A program made the position numbers and the translations under genes. This document shows, one piece after another, positions 1 through 6,992 of a DNA stretch of 13,159 nucleotides. Position 1 is the stretch's first letter. Every line of letters starts with the position of its first letter. The notes beneath the pieces were generated by a model that did no database searches, had not been told where the DNA came from, and saw only the letters and a list, made by a program, of their open reading frames with translations. Source of the DNA: Pseudomonadota bacterium (lineage in GTDB: Bacteria > Pseudomonadota > Alphaproteobacteria > Rs-D84); the NCBI GenBank assembly GCA_030531915.1, contig JAUNMD010000018.1, positions 1 through 13,159 on the forward strand. Direction: 5' to 3'.

Positions 1-1144
1 TTACCGCGACCTGCATTCCCAGACAGATTCCCATGTATGGCGTGCCCGTCGTTCTGGCATAATGTGCGGCGGCAATCTTGCCATCAACACCACGCGCACC
101 AAAGCCCCCGGGGACAAGTATGCCGTCAACGTCCGCGCAATCAGATGGCGAAAATGTTTCGGCATTTATTTTCTGTAACGCGACATGTACATTATTCTGA
201 ATACCCGCGTGGAACAATGCCGCGTTCAGTGACTTGTACGCATCGGGCACATCAAAATATTTTCCGACGATACCAATACGCACGGTTGGCAAATCCGCCG
301 CCAGATAATTTGATATACGTTCAAACTTTGTCATATCACCCGCGCGATTTTCCAAACCGAAATGTTCGGCAATAATATCAAAGACATTTTGGGCATCGTA
401 TGCCAATGGAATCTTGTAAATATTATCAACATCAATCCCACTGATTACATTTTTGGCCGGCATATTACAGAACATACCGATTTTTGCGCGTTCGTCCGCG
501 GTCAGCATACGTGGTGTGCGCACAATCAGCATGTCCGCCTGAATTCCATTTTCCAACAGGCGGCGCACAGACATCTGGGTTGGCTTGGTTTTTAATTCAC
601 CACTCTGTTCCAAATACGGTGCCAGTGTCAGGTGCACAAACATCACATTGCGGCGGCCGACATCGTTTGCAAACTGGCGAATGGATTCCAAGAATATTTT
701 ACCCTCGATATCGCCGACCGTACCACCGACTTCGCACACAACAAAATCTGTATTGGTTGGGGCGGCAATGTATTCTTTGATTCGATTACTGACGTGCGGA
801 ATCATTTGCACGGTTGCGCCCAAATAATCGCCACGACGTTCGGCATTCAGCACGTCCCAATAAATACGACCACCAGACACAGAATCATTTCGCGACAGTT
901 GCACGCCCAAAAATCGTTCGTAATACCCCAAATCCAAGTCCGTTTCGAACCCGTCGTGGGTAACGTACACTTCGCCATGCTGGAACGGTGACATAGTCCC
1001 AGGATCAACATTCAAATACGGATCAAATTTGCGTGCATGCACGGAATATCCGCGCGATTGAAGAAGAGCGCCGCAACCTGCCGCTGCGACGCCCTTGCCT
1101 AAACTGGATACAACACCACCGGTGATGAATATATATTTCGCCAT
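1..1144 (-). CDS. pyrG: CTP synthase, N-terminal 381 codons (runs off window edge)
   Basis: CTP synthase makes CTP from UTP, ATP and glutamine in the cytosol, the last step of de novo pyrimidine nucleotide synthesis. The reading frame is open from an ATG at 1142-1144 to the window edge. Residues 9-18 carry the P-loop GGVVSSLGKG, followed by DPYLNVDPGTM and QHGEVYVT, then the Mg/nucleotide segment EVGGTVGDIE and the ELKTKPTQ motif of the synthetase domain. The start of the class I glutamine amidotransferase domain follows (LVPGGFG), then GICLGMQ with the nucleophile Cys374. The family is about 540 aa, so roughly 160 residues including the His/Glu of the triad lie outside the window. A Shine-Dalgarno AAGGGGG (1153-1159) sits 8 bases before the ATG. 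It is divergent from comEC. I saw no frameshift in the stretches I translated. Confidence 0.97.
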   Translation of the reverse strand, partial: MAKYIFITGGVVSSLGKGVAAAGCGALLQSRGYSVHARKFDPYLNVDPGTMSPFQHGEVYVTHDGFETDLDLGYYERFLGVQLSRNDSVSGGRIYWDVLNAERRGDYLGATVQMIPHVSNRIKEYIAAPTNTDFVVCEVGGTVGDIEGKIFLESIRQFANDVGRRNVMFVHLTLAPYLEQSGELKTKPTQMSVRRLLENGIQADMLIVRTPRMLTADERAKIGMFCNMPAKNVISGIDVDNIYKIPLAYDAQNVFDIIAEHFGLENRAGDMTKFERISNYLAADLPTVRIGIVGKYFDVPDAYKSLNAALFHAGIQNNVHVALQKINAETFSPSDCADVDGILVPGGFGARGVDGKIAAAHYARTTGTPYMGICLGMQVAV

Positions 1145-1169
1145 AAGATTTGCCCCCTTATGGGCTTTT

Positions 1170-1198
1170 ATCATACGAAATTTATCATTGCGACGCAA
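1170..1198 (-). promoter_or_regulatory. Predicted sigma-70 promoter of pyrG
   Basis: On the minus strand a -35 TTGCGT (1193-1198) and a -10 TATGAT (1170-1175) are separated by exactly 17 bases. Transcription would start near 1163, leaving a leader of about 19 bases that contains the AAGGGGG ribosome binding site. The -35 box overlaps that of the divergent comEC promoter. Prediction from sequence only. Confidence 0.6.
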
Positions 1199-1217
1199 CG
1201 AAATAAATTCCTATAAT
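1188..1217 (+). promoter_or_regulatory. Predicted promoter of comEC, leaderless
   Basis: A -35-like TTGCGA (1188-1193) and a perfect -10 TATAAT (1212-1217) are separated by 18 bases. The ATG of comEC begins at 1224, six bases after the -10 box, so the predicted start of transcription falls on the start codon and the mRNA would have no leader. No Shine-Dalgarno is visible before this ATG, which fits. Transcription start is inferred, not shown. Confidence 0.55.
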
Positions 1218-1223
1218 TTGGTT

Positions 1224-3158
1224 ATGCAACGGTTTATTGAAAATCAATCCCAGAACATGTTTTTATGGACACCGTTTTTGATGGCGGTGGGGTGTGCGTT
1301 GTATTTTTCGTTGAATGCCGAACCCAATAAATTTTTAGTCGGGGCACTCTGCGTGGTGTTTATTGTTTCGTTATTTTTACGCAGACATATTGTGGCGCGG
1401 GCGGGTGCATTATTCATATTTGGCGTGCTGTACGCGGCGGCATATACCCACATTTTGGCAACACCACAAATCACGCGCGACATTCGCGACCGAACGATTA
1501 TTGGCGTGGTTAAAAACATAGATTACACCGATACCAAAACCCGCCTGAGCATTCAGACCGATGGCCGGTATATTGATACCACCGGCGCGCCCACTGTGCG
1601 CGTATCAATATCAGACGCGGGCGCGATACGCATTGGTGACACGGTTCGCGCGGTGGTAAATCTGTATCGTCCAAATGCCCCGTATGCTGATGGCGCGTTT
1701 AACTATGCCAGATGGGCGTACTTTAATCATTTGACGGCGACGGGCTATATCAAAGATTACGAAATTATATCGCATAACCCGCCGCGCAATATGAACGCCG
1801 TGCGCGACGCGATTCATAATAAATCAAATTCATTCTTGGTCGACAGTTTGGTATTGGGGTACAAGAATGCCGTTCCACGCGGTGACAGCCCAACATGGAC
1901 GGCAACCGGGGTTGGCCACGTGTGGTCAATCAGTGGATTTCATATGACGCTGGTTGGTGGGTGGCTGTTTGTACTATTTTATTCAATATTTCGATTGATT
2001 GCGCCAATTACGCGACGCGTGCCCGCACGAGTGCCGGCAACGATTTGTGCGTGGGTGGGGTTGGGATTATATCTGTTCCTGTCGGGGTGTGATGTGGCAA
2101 CAATGCGCGCGTTTCTGATGACGACGCTGATATTTGCCGCCGTGGTATTCGGACGCAGTGCGATATCACTGCGCAATGTTTGTGTTGCAATGTGGATTAT
2201 TATTTTGATAAATCCGCACTATGTTATGCAGGCCGGATTTCAATTATCATTTGCAGCAATATTCGGACTGATTTGGTTCTGGGGCGTGATAAAGCCCAAA
2301 ATGCCAGAAAATAAAATTCTGAAAGTTTTGTGCACGGCGGCACTGACATCAATAGTTGCAACCATATTTACCGCACCGTTTGTGATTGCGCACTTTGGCG
2401 CGTTTCCGCTGTACAGTTTGATTGGTAATCTGGTGCTGTTACCAATATTTTCGATTGCGATTATGCCACTGGTTATTTTGGGGACTGTTACCGCAATGCT
2501 GGGGTGGCATGCGCCATTGACACTGGCGGCGACGATTTATGGCGTGGGCCTGCGCATTGCGCACGTAATTACAGATTTACCGTATGCCAGTTTGCCAATG
2601 CCACATATGCCAAACGCCGCGTTGATTATATTTATTGTGGCGTGGTGCGCATTGATGTTTATTTGCGGTGCGCGGCGTCGCGTAAATTATATATTCGCAT
2701 TCGCTATTACAATTATTGGTGTGATTGTGGTTGTTGCCACACCACGTCCCGTATTCTATGCAACGCCGGATCATGAATTGGTTGGGTTTGTTGAAAACGG
2801 GAAACTGAAATTTAATAAATCGCGCGCATCAAATCATTACTTTGCATTTGATACGTGGAAACAAATAAATGGCGAATCCGCCGGCACACCAAATACGCGC
2901 TATGTACACGCAGGCGGCGTATACACGTATCGCACGCCAAAATTTACATTGGTGTATATTCAGAAATTTGTGCCGCTGATGAACAATATTGTTTCATTAT
3001 GCAATGACGAAAACGTTGACTATATCGTGTCGTATTTTCATATTGATGCGCCAAAATGCGCGAACAAAATTCTGCACGATGGTGGAATTATGTTGTACCC
3101 ATCGGGGCGGGTTAAATATCTGAATGTGATGCGTCCGTGGAATAATCCGCAGAAATAA
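1224..3158 (+). CDS. comEC: ComEC/Rec2 family DNA uptake channel protein (no metallo-beta-lactamase domain)
   Basis: Inner-membrane protein of the competence family, which moves single-stranded DNA into the cytoplasm during natural transformation. From the chosen start it is 644 aa. Residues ~10-75 hold the first membrane helices, including the FLWTP...ALYFS...EP segment. Residues ~85-185 form the soluble DUF4131/OB-like domain. The Competence domain follows, with HVWSISGFHM, then SGCDVATMRAF and GFQLSFAAIFG within multiple membrane helices. The last ~110 residues are a soluble tail ending in MRPWNNPQK. The HxHxDH metal motif of Firmicutes-type ComEC is absent, as usual in alphaproteobacterial homologues. 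The open frame extends back to 1095, but that would overlap pyrG and family similarity begins near FLW, so ATG 1224 is preferred. The 3' end overlaps truA. Confidence 0.88.
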   Translation: MQRFIENQSQNMFLWTPFLMAVGCALYFSLNAEPNKFLVGALCVVFIVSLFLRRHIVARAGALFIFGVLYAAAYTHILATPQITRDIRDRTIIGVVKNIDYTDTKTRLSIQTDGRYIDTTGAPTVRVSISDAGAIRIGDTVRAVVNLYRPNAPYADGAFNYARWAYFNHLTATGYIKDYEIISHNPPRNMNAVRDAIHNKSNSFLVDSLVLGYKNAVPRGDSPTWTATGVGHVWSISGFHMTLVGGWLFVLFYSIFRLIAPITRRVPARVPATICAWVGLGLYLFLSGCDVATMRAFLMTTLIFAAVVFGRSAISLRNVCVAMWIIILINPHYVMQAGFQLSFAAIFGLIWFWGVIKPKMPENKILKVLCTAALTSIVATIFTAPFVIAHFGAFPLYSLIGNLVLLPIFSIAIMPLVILGTVTAMLGWHAPLTLAATIYGVGLRIAHVITDLPYASLPMPHMPNAALIIFIVAWCALMFICGARRRVNYIFAFAITIIGVIVVVATPRPVFYATPDHELVGFVENGKLKFNKSRASNHYFAFDTWKQINGESAGTPNTRYVHAGGVYTYRTPKFTLVYIQKFVPLMNNIVSLCNDENVDYIVSYFHIDAPKCANKILHDGGIMLYPSGRVKYLNVMRPWNNPQK

Positions 3159-3870
3159 AATACAGGCCCGATGCCGGTGCGGTTGGGCCCGCGGCACTGC
3201 GATTACGCGCAGCAAAGATTTCATCAATATCGTATGGTTTGCCCAGACCAATTTCCACCAATGTACCAACCATATTGCGCACCTGATGATGTAAAAATGA
3301 ACGCGCAGAAAATTCAAAAATCACATTGTCGCCATCGGTAATAATGTTGCATGCGTCCAATGTTTTTATGGGACTTTTTGCCTGACACTGGGTGGCGCGA
3401 AAACTGGTAAAATCATGATGTCCAATCAGACGTGTCGCCGCCGCGCGCATTGCATCAACATTCAGTTCACGCGGAACCCACCATACACGATTTTTGTTCA
3501 GCACCGGCGCGGCGCGACGGTTTAACACGACATAGCGATAGTGGCGCGCCGTGCAATCAAATCGCGCATTAAAATCGTCCGCCACCGCGTCGCACGACAG
3601 TATAACCACCGGTTTGTCAGTCAAATAGAAATTCACCGCACGCATAACGGTATTTGCATCAAACGCGCCGTCCAAATCAAAGTGCGCAACCATTCCCAAT
3701 GCATGCACGCCCGCATCGGTACGCCCCGCCGCAACAACATCAGGACGCACGGCGCAAAATGCAAAAATTGCATCGCGTAAAATGGACTGCACAGATGGGC
3801 CTTGGCGGTTTTCCTGCCACCCGATTAAATCCGTGCCGTCATATTCAAGTGTTATGCGAAATCGTGTCAT
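3112..3870 (-). CDS. truA: tRNA pseudouridine(38-40) synthase TruA
   Basis: TruA converts uridines 38, 39 and 40 in the anticodon stem-loop of several tRNAs to pseudouridine. The 252-aa protein has the family N-terminus (RITLEYDGT...GWQ), the catalytic motif GRTDAGVHA with Asp52, the RHYRYVV segment with the conserved tyrosine, HHDFTSFRA, and SFLHHQVRNMVGTL. The core ends near GLYFISADY, where many homologues stop. About ten further residues (ending SHSDI) are encoded inside the 3' end of comEC on the other strand. The ATG at 3868-3870 lies 6 bases after the stop of the 81-aa gene. It is probably the last gene of the rmuC-def-fmt operon; no clear strong Shine-Dalgarno is visible, so translation may depend on coupling. 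Confidence 0.96.
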   Translation of the reverse strand: MTRFRITLEYDGTDLIGWQENRQGPSVQSILRDAIFAFCAVRPDVVAAGRTDAGVHALGMVAHFDLDGAFDANTVMRAVNFYLTDKPVVILSCDAVADDFNARFDCTARHYRYVVLNRRAAPVLNKNRVWWVPRELNVDAMRAAATRLIGHHDFTSFRATQCQAKSPIKTLDACNIITDGDNVIFEFSARSFLHHQVRNMVGTLVEIGLGKPYDIDEIFAARNRSAAGPTAPASGLYFISADYSTDASHSDI

Positions 3871-3876
3871 TGTGGA

Positions 3877-4122
3877 CTATTTTGTTTTCTGTTGGTCGGC
3901 ATATATTTTTGCGTATTTGAAATGGCGACAACAATCGTCAAAGTTCACCAGTTTTGGATTTTTCCACCCCCAGCGTGCAAACCAAGAACGATAGCACGCG
4001 TGCCACACATACATTGAACCAAAATGTTTGCAGAACTGACACCAGCGGGGAAAATCAGCCCCCTGGAACCCACGATATTTTGTGCTGCATGAACATGGTT
4101 TATCATCTTCGCCAAATTCCAT
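3877..4122 (-). CDS. Small Cys/Trp-rich protein of unknown function, 81 aa
   Basis: I do not recognise this protein. It begins one base after the fmt stop codon and ends 6 bases before truA. An AGGGG ribosome binding site in the last codons of fmt supports the ATG, and this placement in a tight operon argues that it is real. The sequence has seven cysteines: a CxC pair (Cys10, Cys12), a CxxC pair (Cys28, Cys31), Cys43 and adjacent Cys64-Cys65. It also has five tryptophans (27, 40, 47, 51, 53). There is no signal peptide or membrane helix, so a cytosolic location is likely. The cysteine pattern would suit a metal site, but that is inference. A competing frame at 3945-4178 overlaps fmt and lacks comparable context. 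Confidence 0.72.
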   Translation of the reverse strand: MEFGEDDKPCSCSTKYRGFQGADFPRWCQFCKHFGSMYVWHACYRSWFARWGWKNPKLVNFDDCCRHFKYAKIYADQQKTK

Positions 4123-4123
4123 A

Positions 4124-4933
4124 TTATTCCCCTATTTTTATTTCCGCACCACGCAGGCCGTTTGTAAAACTTTTCCAATCCATTGGCTTTTTACCCGCCG
4201 GCTGGATTTGCAAGATTTCCAATTCGCCGTTTTGCGCAATGCGTGTACGCAGAATCTTGACATCTGTGCCATTGATTTTTGTGCGCCCTGCCCCCAATGC
4301 GCGAATCTGGTTATGCACGGCGCGCGCGCCACGTGACCAATCGATAATTTCGTCCGCGCCCGTCCATTTGCGTGTGAATGTTGGTGTGCCCGCTTGCGCC
4401 ACCGGCGCATATGCCGCAGGATTTGATAAATATTCAACCAACATTTTAGTTCCGATTTTTGATACGCGATTTTCAATATCGTCGTTGGTATCATCGTCGC
4501 CAATATCAAATGCGTGACGCATGTACACATCGCCCGCGTCCATTTCTGCGGTAATTTGCATCAGGCAAACCGCACTGTGCGTATCACCATTGTAAATTGC
4601 GGTCTTTATCGGCGACGCGCCGCGATACTTTGGCAGGTCACTGGGGTGAATATTGATGCATGGTGCAGACGACAAAACGTTGTCGCGCAATATCACGCCA
4701 TACGACACCACAACAACCATATCAGGCGAAAAATTATATTCAGACGCGCGGTTAAACACGGGAATGTTTTTTGATTCTGCCCACACGTGCACCGGTGATT
4801 TGGTCAGCACCTGTTTACGACCAACGGGTTTTGGGCCACGGGTAAATACCGCCATTATTTCATGGCCTGCGTTATAAATTGCGTCAAACATTGGAACAAC
4901 GAATGACGGTGTTCCCATCAGTACCAGTTTCAT
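4124..4933 (-). CDS. fmt: Methionyl-tRNA formyltransferase, compact form
   Basis: Fmt formylates the methionine on initiator tRNA using 10-formyltetrahydrofolate. The 269-aa protein has the formyltransferase fold: N-terminal VLMGTPSFV, then VVVVSYGVIL, then the catalytic Asn94 and His96 in NIHPSDLPKYRGASPI, and Asp132 in EMDAGDV. The C-terminal tRNA-binding domain is recognisable by LQIQPAGKKPMDW. That domain is short: between VKILRTRI and LQIQPAGKK about 23 residues of the E. coli protein are missing, so the total is below the usual ~310 aa. The start is ATG 4931-4933 (MKLVLMG), which overlaps the def stop as ATGA and implies translational coupling. The open frame continues upstream to 5095, but that part lies inside def. 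Confidence 0.95.
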   Translation of the reverse strand: MKLVLMGTPSFVVPMFDAIYNAGHEIMAVFTRGPKPVGRKQVLTKSPVHVWAESKNIPVFNRASEYNFSPDMVVVVSYGVILRDNVLSSAPCINIHPSDLPKYRGASPIKTAIYNGDTHSAVCLMQITAEMDAGDVYMRHAFDIGDDDTNDDIENRVSKIGTKMLVEYLSNPAAYAPVAQAGTPTFTRKWTGADEIIDWSRGARAVHNQIRALGAGRTKINGTDVKILRTRIAQNGELEILQIQPAGKKPMDWKSFTNGLRGAEIKIGE

Positions 4934-5439
4934 GCCTTGTGTTTCCTTACCTTGCGCATAACCATTTCGCGACGCACCGGCGTCAGATAGTCGATAAACA
5001 ATATACCGTCCAAATGATCTGTTTCGTGCTGAACAATACGCGCCGGCAGACCGGACATTTCCGCCCCTTGGGGCGTGCCATTTTCGTCCGTCCATTCAAC
5101 AACAACGGATGCGGGACGCGTAACATTTGCATACACCGGCAGATTGTCAGGGCCCAGCACGGACAGACACCCCTCTTCCATGGTGCAGGTATCAGCACTG
5201 CGCGAAACAATTTTTGGATTTATCATTTTGAATACCTGTTCGGTGTCGGGATTCATCATGACCAAGAAACGATGCAACATACCAACCTGGGGCGCGGCCA
5301 GACCGACACCCGATTGTTCACGCATCATACCAATCATTTCGTCCATCGCAGACAATATTTCTGGTGTAATCTCGGTAATTGGCGCACACTTTTCACGCAG
5401 AACCAAATCACCACAAAGTTTCATTTGCAATTTATTCAT
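4930..5439 (-). CDS. def: Peptide deformylase
   Basis: Def removes the formyl group from the N-terminal methionine of nascent proteins at the ribosome, undoing the mark added by its operon partner Fmt. The 169-aa protein has all three family motifs: GVGLAAPQVG (residues 44-53), EEGCLSV with metal ligand Cys91, and the HExxH motif as HETDH (138-142) with ligands His138 and His142 and catalytic Glu139. Length is normal for type I enzymes. Its start overlaps the last codons of rmuC by eight bases (an ATG followed in another frame by the rmuC TAA), and its stop overlaps the fmt start as ATGA. Confidence 0.97.
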   Translation of the reverse strand: MNKLQMKLCGDLVLREKCAPITEITPEILSAMDEMIGMMREQSGVGLAAPQVGMLHRFLVMMNPDTEQVFKMINPKIVSRSADTCTMEEGCLSVLGPDNLPVYANVTRPASVVVEWTDENGTPQGAEMSGLPARIVQHETDHLDGILFIDYLTPVRREMVMRKVRKHKA

Positions 5440-6667
5440 CTTTATATTCCAATGCGATTTTTTTATTAGTTGTTATTCCGCTTTTTTCTTTGATTCTGTC
5501 AAACAATCTGGACATATTGCCGCGGCCATCGGTCAGTTGCCCGCGCGCGTTGTTATATGTCTTCATAGCGGATTCTATGCTCTTGCCGACCGCGTTAAAG
5601 TTATCAACAAACCCAGAATATTTTTCATACAAATCGTTGACCAGCGCAATAACCTCTGTCACGTTCTTGTTTTGTTTGTCCATTTTTAACAACAGTTCCA
5701 CTGTTTTCAGCATCGGGAACAACAGTGACGATGTAATAATCGCAACGTTTTTATTTTGCGCGCTGGAATACAGTTCAGGTTTTCTGCGCATTGCCAAAAC
5801 ATATGCGGATTCCAATGGCATAAACATAAACACATAATCCAGACCAGAATCTTTGACCTTTTTCTGGTAATCTTTATCGGATAGTTCGTTGATGTGTGCC
5901 TCGGTCGCGGCGACAAAATCCTTGGCATACTTTTCACGTTCCTCTTCGGTTTCGGCGTTTTCGTATTGCAGGTAACTTTCCATAGAAACCTTGGAATCAA
6001 TGATGATACGACGATTCCCCGGCAGGTTCACAATAAAGTCAGGACGAATGTTTTTACCGCCATCGACACGGGTAAATTCTTCCTTGGTGTAATCAACCCC
6101 TTCGACAAAGCCCAGCATTTCCAGAATGTTTTCCAGATACATTTCACCCCAGCAACCCTGACTCTTTTTATTTTTCAATGCGTTGGCCAGATTGGTTGCC
6201 TCTTGCTGTAACGACTCACTTTTACTCAGCATATTTTTGATCTGTTCATCTATACTGGTTTTGTTTTCCGTCGTGGTCTTTAACATTTCGGTGACTTTCT
6301 GTTCAAAGCCCTCTTTCAATGCCTTCATTTCGTTCTGGACAGGGGTCAGCACGATTTTCTGGGTTTCTTTGACGGATTCTTTCTGCTTTTCAATCAGTTC
6401 ACTGGAAATCGCCTTGAAATCATTCAGCATTTTTTCGCGGACACGCGTCAGGGTTTCAACCTCTTGCTTTTTTTCGGCGGCACTCTGTTGTAACGCGCTG
6501 TTTTCGGCGCGCATGCGTTCAATTTCACCACGCTGTTGCTGTAACAGGGCCTTTAACTGCGCAATCTCTATACGGCTGTCATCAGGATGTTTGGCAAACA
6601 GTGCCGTGACCAATGCGCCCAGTATGCAACCAACAGCAGCCCCAACGAAAAAAGTCATAAAATCCAT
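5432..6667 (-). CDS. rmuC: DNA recombination protein RmuC homologue
   Basis: RmuC-family proteins are predicted nuclease-fold proteins linked to limiting DNA inversions and rearrangements; the biochemical activity is not settled. The 411-aa protein has an N-terminal membrane helix (residues ~5-25) and a long coiled coil (~30-165). The RmuC core then follows: NLANALKNKKSQGCWGE, then RPDFIVNLPG and IIIDSKVS, which resemble a PD-(D/E)xK active site (Asp210, Asp224, Lys226), then FMPLESAYVLA. AAGAGG at 6675-6680 lies 7 bases before the ATG, and a TATAAT promoter is upstream. It is the first gene of the operon with def, fmt, the 81-aa gene and truA. Confidence 0.93.
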   Translation of the reverse strand: MDFMTFFVGAAVGCILGALVTALFAKHPDDSRIEIAQLKALLQQQRGEIERMRAENSALQQSAAEKKQEVETLTRVREKMLNDFKAISSELIEKQKESVKETQKIVLTPVQNEMKALKEGFEQKVTEMLKTTTENKTSIDEQIKNMLSKSESLQQEATNLANALKNKKSQGCWGEMYLENILEMLGFVEGVDYTKEEFTRVDGGKNIRPDFIVNLPGNRRIIIDSKVSMESYLQYENAETEEEREKYAKDFVAATEAHINELSDKDYQKKVKDSGLDYVFMFMPLESAYVLAMRRKPELYSSAQNKNVAIITSSLLFPMLKTVELLLKMDKQNKNVTEVIALVNDLYEKYSGFVDNFNAVGKSIESAMKTYNNARGQLTDGRGNMSRLFDRIKEKSGITTNKKIALEYKDE

Positions 6668-6687
6668 ACGAAAACCTCTTGTCGGGG

Positions 6688-6715
6688 ATTATACAATAAA
6701 AAAACTAAATAGCAA
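6688..6715 (-). promoter_or_regulatory. Predicted promoter of the rmuC-def-fmt-truA operon
   Basis: On the minus strand TTGCTA (-35, 6710-6715) and a perfect TATAAT (-10, 6688-6693) are 16 bases apart. The spacer contains a run of seven T. The predicted start near 6681 leaves a short leader carrying the AAGAGG ribosome binding site. The -35 box lies in the 3' arm of the hairpin at 6706-6732. Confidence 0.6.
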
Positions 6716-6732
6716 GCCAGCCGCACTATTTA
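6698..6732 (-). terminator. Weak terminator-like hairpin after the 88-aa gene
   Basis: On the minus strand a perfect 7-bp AT-rich stem (TAAATAG/CTATTTA, arms 6726-6732 and 6706-6712) with a 13-base loop is followed one base later by seven T (6698-6704). The 5' arm overlaps the TAG stop codon of the 88-aa gene. The stem is weak, so partial termination is the most that can be claimed. Confidence 0.35.
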
Positions 6733-6992
6733 CCGCGGCGTTTGGATTTTGTGGGGGAATGTGCGTCCAAGATTTTCTTTTGCAATTCCAAGATTTGGGT
6801 TTCGCGGTTCTTGATGGTTTCCAGTAACCGATTATTTTCCAGTCGCAATGCGTCCAAATCGTGGCGACGCAATACGATTTCACTGGTCAGGCGGCGCGTT
6901 TTACGGCGCGCCAAAATAGTACTTATCAACGCACCAACCAAGGCGCATGCAATACCCACCGAAAAGTCATATAAAAAATCCGTTATAGCCAT
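6726..6992 (-). CDS. Small membrane-anchored coiled-coil protein, 88 aa
   Basis: Function unknown. Residues ~9-28 form one membrane helix rich in Gly and Ala (SVGIACALVGALISTILA), residues ~34-75 are a charged, leucine-spaced coiled coil, and the tail is basic (KSKRRGK). The layout resembles the first ~60 residues of RmuC encoded immediately downstream (both share a helix with ...G...GAL... and a following coiled coil), and also YhcB/ZapG-type proteins. Likely inner membrane with the coil in the cytoplasm. There is no Shine-Dalgarno; a TATAAT six bases before the ATG predicts a leaderless mRNA. The start codon sits in the loop of a 12-bp inverted repeat. No other ATG lies in frame, which supports this start. 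Confidence 0.68.
   Translation of the reverse strand: MAITDFLYDFSVGIACALVGALISTILARRKTRRLTSEIVLRRHDLDALRLENNRLLETIKNRETQILELQKKILDAHSPTKSKRRGK

Noticed and set aside
37..991. Several plus-strand frames over pyrG
   Set aside because: The minus strand encodes CTP synthase motifs continuously; the plus frames are shadows.
1095..1223. Upstream extension of comEC to an ATG at 1095
   Set aside because: It would overlap the start of pyrG, cover both promoters and add 43 residues with no family similarity. ATG 1224 fits the family N-terminus.
3159..3230. GC-rich inverted segments after comEC as a terminator
   Set aside because: No stable stem followed by a T run on either strand, and the sequence encodes truA.
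3945..4178. Alternative 77-aa minus-strand frame near the fmt end
   Set aside because: It overlaps fmt coding and the better-placed 81-aa gene, and has no matching ribosome binding site.
4934..5095. Upstream extension of fmt (54 extra residues)
   Set aside because: This stretch is the out-of-frame shadow of def. MKLVLMGTPSFV is the family N-terminus, and the ATGA overlap with def supports it.
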